DNA of 64,000 nucleotides from Marinomonas rhizomae. Lineage in GTDB: Bacteria; Pseudomonadota; Gammaproteobacteria; Pseudomonadales; Marinomonadaceae. A program made the translations under genes and the position numbers. The stretch covers positions 87,421 through 151,420 of the forward strand of contig NZ_QNSE01000008.1 of assembly GCF_003315485.1 (NCBI RefSeq), in the 5' to 3' direction. This document shows positions 1 through 10,130 of the stretch, one piece after another (within the stretch, counting starts at the first letter, position 1; each line of letters starts with the position of its first letter). The notes beneath the pieces were generated by a model. The model was given only the letters and a program-made list of their open reading frames with translations, was not told where the DNA came from and made no database searches.

Positions 1-2
1 GC

Positions 3-150
3 CTTCACCGCCGAACAGGCGGCTTAGAAAAGATTCTGGCTTTGGCCTCCGTTGATCATTCTCTTCACCGCCGAACAGGCGGCTTAGAAAGCGCACTACA
101 AACACTTCATCACGACTAGAACCTTCACCGCCGAACAGGCGGCTTAGAAA
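3..150 (+). repeat. Duplicated two-spacer block, copy 1
   Basis: Positions 3-150 (repeat, spacer, repeat, spacer, repeat) are identical to 483-630. The flanking spacers differ on both sides (GC versus AA just before; ATT versus TTG just after). The duplication therefore covers exactly two spacers and their repeats. It was probably produced by recombination between array repeats. Confidence 0.95.
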
Positions 151-482
151 ATTCAAACGTGGTGTCATCGTCATCACCATTCCTTCACCGCCGAACAGGC
201 GGCTTAGAAAAACATAGCGAGTAACAATTGTCCGTTAATCGTCTTCACCGCCGAACAGGCGGCTTAGAAACAGGTCATTATTCAACGTTTTGGGGCTTTT
301 GCCTTCACCGCCGAACAGGCGGCTTAGAAAAGCCTGACGCGTTGGTCTACTGACGGATTGACCTTCACCGCCGAACAGGCGGCTTAGAAATTGTATGGTG
401 TTTAGTCCATAGAGCGCCTCGTCTTCACCGCCGAACAGGCGGCTTAGAAAGATCCGTAATTTCGGGCTGAGTCGCATTGTAA

Positions 483-630
483 CTTCACCGCCGAACAGGC
501 GGCTTAGAAAAGATTCTGGCTTTGGCCTCCGTTGATCATTCTCTTCACCGCCGAACAGGCGGCTTAGAAAGCGCACTACAAACACTTCATCACGACTAGA
601 ACCTTCACCGCCGAACAGGCGGCTTAGAAA
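483..630 (+). repeat. Duplicated two-spacer block, copy 2
   Basis: This is the second copy of the 148-bp block at 3-150, 480 bp (eight array units) downstream. Six unrelated spacers lie between the two copies. Confidence 0.95.
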
Positions 631-3600
631 TTGATAAATTCAGCTTGCGTTGTGCCCGACCACTTCACCGCCGAACAGGCGGCTTAGAAAGAGTTTTTAT
701 TGGTAGATAACACTTATCAAAACTTCACCGCCGAACAGGCGGCTTAGAAAAATTGCCGCTACATCATTAGCAGTAACACCGCCTTCACCGCCGAACAGGC
801 GGCTTAGAAAAATGCGCCATTTTCGGCAATCGCAAATTTCGCCTTCACCGCCGAACAGGCGGCTTAGAAAATTCCGTGACCCTGATTTTCTAACAGCGTG
901 ATCTTCACCGCCGAACAGGCGGCTTAGAAACACAAATAACGATTGGGGTGTTTTTGATAATACTTCACCGCCGAACAGGCGGCTTAGAAATACTAACCCT
1001 GTACATATATTGTAGCTCTGTGCTTCACCGCCGAACAGGCGGCTTAGAAATACACCATCATTCAATCTAACTAACCCCGCATCTTCACCGCCGAACAGGC
1101 GGCTTAGAAATATCGCTCGATTCATGTTGAACAATTTTGACACTTCACCGCCGAACAGGCGGCTTAGAAAAATGAGTTAACGTATCAGCCTGGCATAACC
1201 ACCTTCACCGCCGAACAGGCGGCTTAGAAAAAAGCGCAAGAAGAAGCCCAAGCGCAAACAGACTTCACCGCCGAACAGGCGGCTTAGAAAAGCGCAAAGG
1301 GGACGAAAATTATCAACATACTCTTCACCGCCGAACAGGCGGCTTAGAAATCATAGAACTTACTGACTCGTGACCCTGACTTCTTCACCGCCGAACAGGC
1401 GGCTTAGAAACGTCAAAAAAATAGTATTTCACACCCAGATCCCTTCACCGCCGAACAGGCGGCTTAGAAAACATATTGAAAATTCGAACATCAGAATCAT
1501 AACTTCACCGCCGAACAGGCGGCTTAGAAAAAGGAAGGCTGGCGGTTTTTACGGACTGACTACTTCACCGCCGAACAGGCGGCTTAGAAATAGTAACACC
1601 AAACATTACTGTCGGAGGCTACCTTCACCGCCGAACAGGCGGCTTAGAAAGTGGTGAAACCGTTGTTTATTTGTCCGGTAGCCTTCACCGCCGAACAGGC
1701 GGCTTAGAAATCAATATAAAGCCCGCCTTCGCGCTCTTCCAGCTTCACCGCCGAACAGGCGGCTTAGAAAGCGTTACGAGTGATCGCATTTAACGCACTC
1801 TCCTTCACCGCCGAACAGGCGGCTTAGAAAACGATCATATCCACATATATTGGTCGAGAGAACTTCACCGCCGAACAGGCGGCTTAGAAATCGAAATTTC
1901 GAATCTTATATTGAGATTGAAACTTCACCGCCGAACAGGCGGCTTAGAAAATTGCAGTGGCAACGGACGGGCAAAACCTAATCTTCACCGCCGAACAGGC
2001 GGCTTAGAAAAATGCTGACCGAGTGCAACAAATGGCCATTGCCTTCACCGCCGAACAGGCGGCTTAGAAATTTGCTTACGTTGTTGATTGTGTGGCGTTC
2101 AACTTCACCGCCGAACAGGCGGCTTAGAAAGCGGGCTTGCCTGCGTCGTCGCAACGGGTTGGCTTCACCGCCGAACAGGCGGCTTAGAAAGCCGAGCCGC
2201 CTTTGTTTTGAATGGTGACACTCTTCACCGCCGAACAGGCGGCTTAGAAAAAGCGCTTCAATCTATTGAAAGTTTGGTTGGCCTTCACCGCCGAACAGGC
2301 GGCTTAGAAAAGCGTATAACTGATCGTGCCTACGTTTTCGTTCTTCACCGCCGAACAGGCGGCTTAGAAAAACATCAAAACAGACGCAGCGGATAACATC
2401 GGCTTCACCGCCGAACAGGCGGCTTAGAAAGTTGTCTTTTAAAACGTCTTCAAAATCGCTCACTTCACCGCCGAACAGGCGGCTTAGAAAATGATGGAAA
2501 AATACAAAGGCCATTTCGTAGACTTCACCGCCGAACAGGCGGCTTAGAAAACTCGACAGCATCGTCTTTTACGGTCTCAACTCTTCACCGCCGAACAGGC
2601 GGCTTAGAAATGCTTGATTTGACGTTGTGCCGCCTCCTCCGCCTTCACCGCCGAACAGGCGGCTTAGAAAGATTACAATTGAAGACTCAGTGAACGAAGA
2701 CACTTCACCGCCGAACAGGCGGCTTAGAAAGTTGAGATTGGTGAATTGAATGTAATGGTCTTCTTCACCGCCGAACAGGCGGCTTAGAAAGTGTAGCGTT
2801 GTATACCCGCCCACCCGAATCGCTTCACCGCCGAACAGGCGGCTTAGAAAAGACTAGGATCTAGAGTCTGGCAGACTAGAAACTTCACCGCCGAACAGGC
2901 GGCTTAGAAAAGTAAGCTTAGCAAGATCGCTGGGCACTCTACCTTCACCGCCGAACAGGCGGCTTAGAAATCCCAGCGCTGGCGGGCTTCTTGATCCGCA
3001 TTCTTCACCGCCGAACAGGCGGCTTAGAAAGAAGTCTGCATGGAAAATACAAGAGCGTATCGCTTCACCGCCGAACAGGCGGCTTAGAAACTTTTTCTCT
3101 TTCTCCCAGGCCTCAATTTGCTCCTTCACCGCCGAACAGGCGGCTTAGAAATTTTTTTGTCAGAGTAAAAAAAGGTGGTAATCCTTCACCGCCGAACAGG
3201 CGGCTTAGAAAAAGATCAAGCCGCGCAAGGCCTAGCAGTAGAACTTCACCGCCGAACAGGCGGCTTAGAAAAAATACATCAGGCTGGGTGATGAAATATT
3301 GTCCTTCACCGCCGAACAGGCGGCTTAGAAAAATACAGGGTGCGTTCACACTCAAAACAACTTCTTCACCGCCGAACAGGCGGCTTAGAAACAGAAAACA
3401 TGAATTGTGATCCGTTCTTTTTCCTTCACCGCCGAACAGGCGGCTTAGAAATCGCGGCCCGCAAATTCATTAGCCATTTTAGTCTTCACCGCCGAACAGG
3501 CGGCTTAGAAATTTTAACAGCTGTGCGTCGCCTTCAAGGTCTACTTCACCGCCGAACAGGCGGCTTAGAAATACATTCTTCAGATTGATCGCTCTGATTG

Positions 3601-3963
3601 CTTCTTCACCGCCGAACAGGCGGCTTAGAAAGTCAAAAACGTCAGCCCACGCCACGCGATCACCTTCACCGCCGAACAGGCGGCTTAGAAAGCTACTGGA
3701 TTCATTACGTTACCGTCAGCATCCTTCACCGCCGAACAGGCGGCTTAGAAAATCAAGCGTGGCCGAGCCATACAAATAGTATACTTCACCGCCGAACAGG
3801 CGGCTTAGAAAAACGATTACTGGATGCAAAGCGGTGTCGACAGCTTCACCGCCGAACAGGCGGCTTAGAAATGACCGATTCCCGCGCGCTTTCTGTTAAG
3901 CGGCTTCACCGTCGAATAGGCGGCTTAGAAACTTAATTGCTATAAATATCTAGCGCTACAGCT

Positions 3964-3987
3964 CTTCACTGATGCGGTAGGTAGAAA
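3964..3987 (+). repeat. Decayed terminal CRISPR repeat
   Basis: Exactly 32 nt after the last recognisable repeat, a 24-nt sequence starts CTTCACTG and ends GGTAGAAA. It matches both ends of the array repeat but has lost about four bases and its hairpin. The exact spacer-length distance argues that it is a degenerated former repeat rather than chance. Confidence 0.7.
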
Positions 3988-4332
3988 CTGTATGTATCAT
4001 GGCTGGAGTGTAATTTAATATGGAGGGGGCGAAGAGGTTCCCCTTGCCTTAGTGTGTGGGTAAAAGTCTGTAGTTTAAGGTGAGTGCTGTGATCGGTCTT
4101 TACTAATGTGTTGTTTTATCTCCATTGGCTTGCTTGATCCTTTTTGTTATTGGAAGGTGATATGACGGTTTTTTACAGGGTCTGCAGGTAGGTAAATCCG
4201 TATTACTTTGTTGATCGTTTTGTGAAATTCATTAGTTTTTAAAGTGAGGTATTTTACTTCTCTATTATTCTAATTTTTAAAATGAAATTTTAGTGAGTGT
4301 GCAGTGAGAAAAGGTATAAATAGAGTATTGCC
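3988..4332. other. Intergenic region between CRISPR trailer and MFS gene
   Basis: This 345-bp AT-rich stretch follows the array. I see no ORF, RNA gene, repeat or clear terminator in it. It presumably holds the promoter of the MFS gene that begins at 4333. Confidence 0.5.
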
Positions 4333-5574
4333 ATGCTAGAGCAAGAAGCGAAAAAGAAGGTAGATAGAATAAATATTTTTAAACTGGTTGTTTCTCAGTT
4401 TTTAATCAACTTAGGGGATGTTCTGATTAACCCAAAAGTGACTTTACCATGGCTGTTACAAAGTTTGGGTGCTCCTTTGTATTTATTGGGGTGGTTGGTT
4501 CCAATTCGTGAATCTGGATCTTTATTGCCGCAGTTAATTATCGCTCATTTTATTTATAAAGTGAAAATCCGCAAATGGGTTTGGGTGCTAGGTAGCGTGA
4601 TTCAATCTTTATGTGTAGTCGCGATAGGGTGCGCCGCTTTGCTACTCGAGGGAGGAAGCGCTGGTTGGGCTATTATTGCAGCATTGATGATTTTTAGTGT
4701 GGCAAGGGGGCTTAATTCGGTAGCGTCAAAAGATGTACTTGGTAAAACGGTTGAAAAAAATAAGCGCGGAAGAGTCACAGGGTGGTCGTCTAGTGCTTCT
4801 GGGCTTATCACAATAGGTATTGCAATCTGTACGTTATTCTTCCTAGGAAGCTTTCAGGGAAATACGAGCCTTTATGTGTGGGGGATTGCTTCTGCTGCAC
4901 TGATTTGGCTTGTTGCTGCTTTAATATATTCTTTTGTGAAAGAGCCTTTGAGTGAAGTTGAAGGGGAGGGAGCGAGTTTAAATAGTGTCTTTAAAGAGCT
5001 CAGTTTATTAAAAACGGACTCGGTATTTCGTGAGTTTGTTATTGCTCGCTCGTTATTTTTATGTGCTGCATTGAGTGCTCCCTATTATGTATTGATTGCT
5101 CAACAAGGGGCTGAAAATACCATCTTTATTTTAGGCTCATTTATTTTGGCGAGTGGTTTGGCTTCTCTGTTGTCTTCTCCTTTTTGGGGGCTTTTTTCAG
5201 ACTATTCTAGTCGAAAAGTAATGGCTGCTGCTGCCTTGTTGAGCGCGTTTACAGGTATCATTTTATTTTTAACGGTTAACTTTTTTTCTGAGGCTAGCTT
5301 TGCAACATGGATTGTTGTAGTTCTGTATTTTATTTTAAGTGTTGCTCATCAAGGTGTCAGAATAGGTCGTAAAACTTATTTGGTGAATTTAGGTGAGGGG
5401 AATAAGCGAACGAGCTATGTATCAGTAAGTAATACTATTATTGGGTTTATATTACTGGCTATGAGCAGTGTTAGTTTGCTGACTTACTCTATTTCTTTAG
5501 CCTCTCTTGTGTTGGTGTTTTCGCTCATTACTTTAGTGGGCGTTTATGTTGTTATTCGTTTACCTGAGGTCTAA
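4333..5574 (+). CDS. MFS transporter, 12 transmembrane segments
   Basis: The 413-aa protein is hydrophobic throughout, with about twelve predicted membrane helices. The loop after helix 2 has the basic character typical of the major facilitator superfamily (HFIYKVKIRKWVW). A second basic stretch (DYSSRKV) lies between the sixth and eighth helices, in line with the usual internal duplication. It should be an inner-membrane permease or efflux carrier; the substrate cannot be read from sequence. No strong Shine-Dalgarno motif precedes the ATG, so the start is only moderately sure. It stands alone between the CRISPR trailer and a convergent Lrp-type regulator, with a hairpin between the two stop codons. 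Confidence 0.8.
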   Translation: MLEQEAKKKVDRINIFKLVVSQFLINLGDVLINPKVTLPWLLQSLGAPLYLLGWLVPIRESGSLLPQLIIAHFIYKVKIRKWVWVLGSVIQSLCVVAIGCAALLLEGGSAGWAIIAALMIFSVARGLNSVASKDVLGKTVEKNKRGRVTGWSSSASGLITIGIAICTLFFLGSFQGNTSLYVWGIASAALIWLVAALIYSFVKEPLSEVEGEGASLNSVFKELSLLKTDSVFREFVIARSLFLCAALSAPYYVLIAQQGAENTIFILGSFILASGLASLLSSPFWGLFSDYSSRKVMAAAALLSAFTGIILFLTVNFFSEASFATWIVVVLYFILSVAHQGVRIGRKTYLVNLGEGNKRTSYVSVSNTIIGFILLAMSSVSLLTYSISLASLVLVFSLITLVGVYVVIRLPEV

Positions 5575-5620
5575 AAAGCGACGCCTTGATGATATTTCAG
5601 CAGTCAGGGCTTTGTCGCTT
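5573..5620 (-). terminator. Terminator between convergent MFS and Lrp genes
   Basis: The arms AAGCGACGCCTTGA (5576-5589) and TCAGGGCTTTGTCGCTT (5604-5620) pair with a small TTT bulge. Read on the minus strand the hairpin is followed by TTTTT, which fits termination of the Lrp-type gene. Confidence 0.55.
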
Positions 5621-5634
5621 CTATCTGTTCTTGG

Positions 5635-6108
5635 TTAATTAGGTAGCGGGATTGAAGGTGCGTGTTTTACACGGTTGAGAACAACGGTGGAAGTTAAGTC
5701 TCGGATGCAAGGCTGGCTGGCGAGGGATTCGCTTAGAAATGTTGACAGTGTTGGGAGGTTTTCGCTAATAACTCGTAGCCAATAATCTGCTTCACCGCTT
5801 ACCGAGTAGCATTCCAATATTTGGGGGATAGCTTCAATGGCTTTTTGGAATTCTTGATCTGAATTCTTAATGCTCTTATCAAGAGTGATGTTTACAAAAG
5901 CGGTTACTTGGTAGCCTAATTCGCTTGCATTAAGTTGAGTAAAGTAAGCTTCAATTAAATTGTTTTGCTCTAATCTTTGTAGTCGCCTTGAGCATTGGGA
6001 GGGAGAAAGATTGACTTGTTCTGATAGTGCAACATTGGTGAGTCTTGCATTGGCTTGAAGGGCTCGAAGCAAGCGCCAATCATAACTATCTAGTTCAAGG
6101 TGGTTCAT
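5635..6108 (-). CDS. Lrp/AsnC family transcriptional regulator
   Basis: The 157-aa length is normal for the family. Residues 1-60 form the N-terminal winged helix-turn-helix typical of Lrp/AsnC (LDSYDWRLLRALQANARLT, then LSEQVNLSPSQCSRRLQRLE). From about residue 68 the protein has the alpha-beta RAM/AsnC effector-binding fold (VTAFVNITLD, then CYSVSGEADYWLRV). Such proteins form octamers or dimers and sense amino acids, often regulating a neighbouring transporter or catabolic gene. The convergent MFS permease is a possible but unproven partner. The ligand is unknown. Confidence 0.9.
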   Translation of the reverse strand: MNHLELDSYDWRLLRALQANARLTNVALSEQVNLSPSQCSRRLQRLEQNNLIEAYFTQLNASELGYQVTAFVNITLDKSIKNSDQEFQKAIEAIPQILECYSVSGEADYWLRVISENLPTLSTFLSESLASQPCIRDLTSTVVLNRVKHAPSIPLPN

Positions 6109-6313
6109 TCAAGGTTCCTTATCAGCATCAAAGAGTGCTGCTTTTCTTATATTGAGTAAGCTGATTTCAGCTAGATCAATTAGAATAAGGAGTTTTGTAA
6201 AGTAAACAAGTTTAAAAATGTGAAATCTTCTATTTTTTAGACATTTTTTTGCACGTTTCTTGGTTTTTCTCTCAATTAGAAATGCTGGGATGTTGCGCTT
6301 TGCTCTGTATAAG

Positions 6314-6349
6314 AAAATGCCGCTTGTCATTTTGACAGCGGCATTTTTT
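6314..6349 (-). terminator. Terminator of purEK
   Basis: The near-perfect hairpin AAAATGCCGCTTGTC / GACAGCGGCATTTTTT lies 35 bp after the purK stop on the minus strand. It is flanked by T-runs in both directions and could work bidirectionally. Confidence 0.8.
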
Positions 6350-6383
6350 GTTGGTTAATAAATATCTAGTTTTGAATAGGTAT

Positions 6384-7451
6384 TTATTGCTTAGGTAAGT
6401 TTTGAGCTAACCATTCTAAGGCTTCTGGGTAAGGCGGTGGAAGATCTAGCTTTGTTAATGCTGACTCTAATACCGAGGAGTTGCCGGAACAAAAGTTTAG
6501 GTGGCCAACTTTCCTTCCTGGGCGAACTTCTTTTTTATACCAGTATAGTTCTAAGCTTTGTAGGTTTAGCCAATCATAGTTGAGGTCGACGCCAATTAAG
6601 TTGACCATCATACTTTGATTTTTAACTTCAGCTGGAGCTAACGGAAGGCCTGTAACTGCACGTACGTGATTTTCAAACTGGCATACACTTGAGCCAGCTT
6701 GTGTCCAATGGCCACTGTTGTGAACTCTTGGGGCAAGCTCATTGATGAGTAGATGATCACCTACACGGAAGCACTCCATCGCCATTACACCCACATAGTC
6801 TAAGGCGCCCATAAGTTTGCTTAGCATCGCTTCTGCTTTACTTTGCAAAGGTTTTAGGCGTTCTAATGGAGAGATTGAAGCGTATAGAATTCCATTAATG
6901 TGAAGGTTCAGTGTGAGTGGATAAAAATGCATTTCACCATTTTTGCCTCGAACACCGACTAATGACACTTCTTCATCGAAATTGATGGCTTGCTCAGCTA
7001 TTGCCTGGCCTTTCCAGTCTTCAGGTATCTCAATGCCTTCTGACTGTTTTAACCAATATTGGCCTTTGCCATCGTAACCACCGCGGCGTCGTTTCATCAG
7101 CACGCGCTCGCCTAATGTCTCATGAGCTTTTGTTGCTGTGGAATTTGCTTCAACAGGAAACCATGGCGCTGTTGCTAGTTCAAGGCGGTCTAGCCATTGC
7201 TTCTGGGTTAGACGATCAGCAAGTTGAGGGAAGGTGGCCAAATTAACAAAATTGCTATGTGTAGCAAGTTGCTTAGTCGCCACGGTTTCAGGCCATTCTT
7301 CTCTTTCTGCTGTCACGATATCAGTTGGACCTAGTGCTATGGCCTCGGTTGATTCAATATCAACTGGACGAACATCAATGCCAATTGGTGTTCCAGCTTG
7401 TTTCAGCATAGCGCCTAATTGACCGGCTCCTAATACCCATAGAACTGACAT
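6384..7451 (-). CDS. purK: N5-carboxyaminoimidazole ribonucleotide synthase PurK
   Basis: The 355-aa ATP-grasp enzyme converts AIR, bicarbonate and ATP into N5-CAIR in de novo purine synthesis. The N-terminal VLGAGQLGAML loop is the PurK signature. The ATP-grasp core contains LMKRRRGGYDGKGQYW, and the metal/ATP-binding C-terminal part contains LINELAPRVHNSGHWTQ. Length is normal. It starts 3 nt after the purE stop, so the two genes form the usual purEK operon, with a hairpin terminator downstream. Confidence 0.96.
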   Translation of the reverse strand: MSVLWVLGAGQLGAMLKQAGTPIGIDVRPVDIESTEAIALGPTDIVTAEREEWPETVATKQLATHSNFVNLATFPQLADRLTQKQWLDRLELATAPWFPVEANSTATKAHETLGERVLMKRRRGGYDGKGQYWLKQSEGIEIPEDWKGQAIAEQAINFDEEVSLVGVRGKNGEMHFYPLTLNLHINGILYASISPLERLKPLQSKAEAMLSKLMGALDYVGVMAMECFRVGDHLLINELAPRVHNSGHWTQAGSSVCQFENHVRAVTGLPLAPAEVKNQSMMVNLIGVDLNYDWLNLQSLELYWYKKEVRPGRKVGHLNFCSGNSSVLESALTKLDLPPPYPEALEWLAQNLPKQ

Positions 7452-7454
7452 AGA

Positions 7455-7946
7455 TTAAGCCTCTCTTGGGTCTGGGTTTGCTAATACGGTTTCTGTTTGA
7501 TTGGCTCTAAATGTTTCAATTTTTGTAGCAAGTTCAGGGTTTGAAATAGCGAGGATCTGACAAGCTAATAAACCTGCATTGAACGCACCTGCTGTGCCAA
7601 TAGCCAGTGTTCCAACGGCAACGCCTTTTGGCATTTGAGCAATAGACAGTAAGCTGTCCATGCCATTTAGTGCTTTGCTTTGCACTGGCACACCCAGAAC
7701 AGGCAAGCGTGTATGAGCAGCAACCATGCCTGGCAAGTGAGCAGCGCCGCCAGCGCCGCCAATAATGACTTTAAAGCCTTTGTCTGCAGCACTTTCTGAA
7801 AACTCTGCAAGTTTGACTGGTGTTCGGTGAGCGGAGACAACTTCGACGTGATAACTTACGCCAAGAGCGTCCATTATTTCGGCGGCGCCTTCCATTGTCG
7901 CCCAGTCACTTTTTGATCCCATTATTAGGGCTACATCTGCTTGCAA
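7455..7946 (-). CDS. purE: N5-CAIR mutase PurE (TTG start)
   Basis: PurE converts N5-CAIR to CAIR, the step after PurK. The protein begins with the conserved [11 protein letters not shown] segment and carries VVSAHRTP and [15 protein letters not shown], the substrate-binding loops of class I PurE. The frame stays open upstream to a TTG at 8009, but that codon has no ribosome site. The internal TTG at 7946 is preceded by AGGAG with 7-nt spacing and gives 163 aa, the normal family length, so I chose it. It is the first gene of purEK. Confidence 0.93.
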   Translation of the reverse strand: MQADVALIMGSKSDWATMEGAAEIMDALGVSYHVEVVSAHRTPVKLAEFSESAADKGFKVIIGGAGGAAHLPGMVAAHTRLPVLGVPVQSKALNGMDSLLSIAQMPKGVAVGTLAIGTAGAFNAGLLACQILAISNPELATKIETFRANQTETVLANPDPREA

Positions 7947-7951
7947 AATTC

Positions 7952-7958
7952 TTCTCCT
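7952..7958 (-). promoter_or_regulatory. Ribosome-binding site deciding the purE TTG start
   Basis: Minus-strand AGGAGAA lies 7 nt before the TTG at 7946. No comparable motif precedes the upstream in-frame TTG at 8009. Confidence 0.7.
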
Positions 7959-8150
7959 ATTGGTGGTGCTCAACGCGGTGCTGAGGGGCTGATACGTTGA
8001 ATCTAACAAGTGAGTTTATCTTTACGTAAATATGGCCTAACACATTTATGCATGACAATAATTGGCGGCTAATATAGCGGATTTTGTGGGAAACCGCGAG
8101 CTTTGAGGTTGTTTGAAGTGCCATGTTGCTTGATGAGAGCCAGAAAAAGA

Positions 8151-8172
8151 AAGAGCGACTATAGTCGCTCTT
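8151..8172 (-). terminator. Terminator overlapping the end of mgsA
   Basis: The perfect 10-bp stem AAGAGCGACT / AGTCGCTCTT has its loop at the mgsA stop codon. On the minus strand it is followed by TTCTTTTTC. The terminator therefore shares bases with the last codons of mgsA. Confidence 0.8.
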
Positions 8173-8629
8173 GGAGGTATTTTTCATAATCTGGGATTTG
8201 TCGTTCAAATTCACTTTCGAATAAAGGAGACGTGACCAGAAAATTAGCGGAAGAAACACTACAAGCAATCGGAATGTTCCAAACCGCTGCGACTCTGAGA
8301 AGTGCTTTAATGTCAGGGTCATGAGGCATAGGTTCAAAAGGGTCCCAGAAAAAAATCAGCACATCAATTTTACCTTCTGCGATGAGTCCACCAAGTTGCT
8401 GGTCGCCACCGAGAGGGCCGCTAATAAGAGACTGTACTGGAACATTCAATTGTTTTTGCATTAAATTGCCAGTGGTACCAGTGGCCATCAGATTATGTTT
8501 GATCAGCTTTTCTTTGTGCCTTTCTGCCCACTCGATAAGAGCGGGTTTCATGTTGTCATGAGCAACCAGAGCGACGTTTTTACGCTCTGGAGTCGTGATC
8601 GTTTTTTGTTGCAATGTTTGGCTTTTCAC
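8159..8629 (-). CDS. mgsA: Methylglyoxal synthase MgsA
   Basis: The 156-aa enzyme converts dihydroxyacetone phosphate to methylglyoxal and phosphate, a bypass of lower glycolysis. The family core is complete: VALVAHDNMK near the N-terminus, the phosphate-binding ATGTTG, and SGPLGGDQQLGG containing the catalytic aspartate, followed by FFWDPFEPMPHDPDIKALLR. The start is GTG at 8629. A GAGG motif about 11 nt upstream lies inside the end of pyk, and the 6-nt gap implies cotranscription with pyk. Placing this bypass directly behind pyruvate kinase is functionally sensible. Confidence 0.95.
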   Translation of the reverse strand: MKSQTLQQKTITTPERKNVALVAHDNMKPALIEWAERHKEKLIKHNLMATGTTGNLMQKQLNVPVQSLISGPLGGDQQLGGLIAEGKIDVLIFFWDPFEPMPHDPDIKALLRVAAVWNIPIACSVSSANFLVTSPLFESEFERQIPDYEKYLQERL

Positions 8630-8635
8630 TGTGAC

Positions 8636-10084
8636 TTATTCCTCAACAGCGCCAACTTTGACGACTTTCATCATATTGGTTGTGCCGTAGCTCACTAAGT
8701 GGTCGCCTTTTGTGACAATGACTAGATCGCCATCTTTGATTAGACCAAGAGACTTAACGTGGTCAACTAAGCCTGCAACGATAGTGTCTACATTGAACTC
8801 TTGTGAAGAGAAGGATACTGGCGTTACGCCACGATATAGATTGACCTTGTTCAGTGTCGCTTGATTTGGAGACAAAGCATAGATAGGTAAGCCCGAACTG
8901 ATGCGAGACATCAGCAGTGGTGTTGTACCTGACTCCGTCAAGCTGATAATTGCTTTTACGCCTTCCAAATGGTTTGCGGCGTACATAGCAGACATCGCAA
9001 TGGTTTCATCAATACTTGTAAAAGTGACATCAATACGGTGCTTAGAGCGATTAATTGCTGGTTGCTTTTCAGCGCCTAGGCAAACGCGATTCATGGTTTT
9101 GATAACTTCTTCAGGGTAGGCGCCTGCGGCTGTTTCGGCAGAAAGCATAACAGCGTCGGTACCATCTAGAACCGCGTTGGCCACGTCAAATACTTCTGCA
9201 CGAGTTGGCATTGCACTGGTGATCATGGTTTCCATCATTTGCGTTGCGGTAATAACTGGGCGGTTCAACTGGCGACAACGCTTGATCATGTGTTTTTGTA
9301 CACCGATTAATTCTGCGTCACCAATTTCAACACCTAGATCGCCACGAGCAACCATGACAGCGTCAGAGGCAAGAATAATGGCATCCAAGGTTTCATTGTC
9401 AGCAACGGCTTCAGCACGTTCTACTTTAGAAACAATACCTGCTTTAAGGCCAGCGGCTTCCGCTAGAGCGCGGGCTTCGTGTAAGTCTTCTGCGCTACGA
9501 GGGAAGGACACGGCTAAGTAGTCAGCGTTTAATGCTGCAGCTGTTTTAATGTCTTCGCGATCTTTATCAGTTAGTGCCGCAGCAGACAGGCCACCACCTT
9601 GGCGGTTGATGCCTTTGTTATTAGACAGGGCGCCACCTACAATGACTTTTGTGATGACTTCTTGACCTTTTACTTCTAATACTTCCAAGACAACGCGACC
9701 ATCATCAAGTAGTAAAATATTACCTGGTTGAGAGTCTTTTGCTAGTTGCGGATAGTCAATGCCTACGCGAGTTTCGTCGCCGTTGTTCTTATCAAAACCC
9801 ACATCAAGAATAAACGTTGCGCCATCTTTCAGTTCAACTTTGGTGTTTTTGAAACGTGCGATGCGAATTTTAGGCCCTTGTAGGTCACCAAGAATGGCAA
9901 CATGACGACCATTTTTCTTTGCCATTTCACGAACAACCTCAGCGCGATTGATGTGATCTTCTGGCTGACCGTGAGAGAAGTTTAAACGAAATACGTTGGC
10001 GCCTGCCAAAATCAATTTTTCGATCATTTCTGGGGAGCTGGAAGCTGGGCCTAAAGTGGCAACAATTTTAGTTCTACGAGTCAT
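8636..10084 (-). CDS. pyk: Pyruvate kinase
   Basis: The enzyme converts phosphoenolpyruvate and ADP to pyruvate and ATP. Family hallmarks are [16 protein letters not shown] at the N-terminus, [13 protein letters not shown], and the active-site segment ending [15 protein letters not shown], followed by [10 protein letters not shown]. The C-terminal allosteric domain is complete. I use the ATG at 10084 (482 aa) rather than an upstream TTG at 10096, because conserved sequence begins there; no strong ribosome site marks either. It sits between gap and mgsA on the same strand, so glycolytic control through HexR upstream of gap could extend to it. Confidence 0.96.
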   Translation of the reverse strand: MTRRTKIVATLGPASSSPEMIEKLILAGANVFRLNFSHGQPEDHINRAEVVREMAKKNGRHVAILGDLQGPKIRIARFKNTKVELKDGATFILDVGFDKNNGDETRVGIDYPQLAKDSQPGNILLLDDGRVVLEVLEVKGQEVITKVIVGGALSNNKGINRQGGGLSAAALTDKDREDIKTAAALNADYLAVSFPRSAEDLHEARALAEAAGLKAGIVSKVERAEAVADNETLDAIILASDAVMVARGDLGVEIGDAELIGVQKHMIKRCRQLNRPVITATQMMETMITSAMPTRAEVFDVANAVLDGTDAVMLSAETAAGAYPEEVIKTMNRVCLGAEKQPAINRSKHRIDVTFTSIDETIAMSAMYAANHLEGVKAIISLTESGTTPLLMSRISSGLPIYALSPNQATLNKVNLYRGVTPVSFSSQEFNVDTIVAGLVDHVKSLGLIKDGDLVIVTKGDHLVSYGTTNMMKVVKVGAVEE

Positions 10085-10130
10085 TTTAAATACCAAAGAT
10101 TAGAAAGCGTGATATGAAGTATAAGAGACG

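Larger units (their letters stand above)
3..3987 (+). CRISPR. Type I-F-like CRISPR array, leader-distal part
   Basis: A 28-nt repeat (begins CTTCACCGCC, ends GGCGGCTTAGAAA) recurs every 60 bp from position 3 to 3063 (52 copies) and again from 3124 to 3904 (14 copies). Sixty-five copies look identical; the one at 3904-3931 has two changes. Spacers are 32 nt, except one of 33 nt at 3091-3123, which shifts the phase by one. The repeat holds a CCGCC/GGCGG hairpin and ends in CTTAGAAA. Length, hairpin and terminal handle match type I-F repeats, so crRNA should be transcribed on the + strand. The degenerate repeats at the right mark the trailer end; leader and cas genes are therefore expected left of the window. 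No cas gene is present here, so the subtype rests on repeat form only. Confidence 0.96.

Noticed and set aside
235..3936. Several open frames in the array with a repeated FLSRLFGGE, SPPNRRLRK or LHRRTGGLE motif
   Set aside because: They are translations of the 28-nt CRISPR repeat. The 60-bp unit is a multiple of three and the repeat has no stop in these frames, so long false ORFs arise.
6109..6330. 73-codon minus-strand frame upstream of the Lrp gene
   Set aside because: It overlaps the purEK terminator, has no family motif and abuts the Lrp start; it is best seen as the regulator's promoter region.
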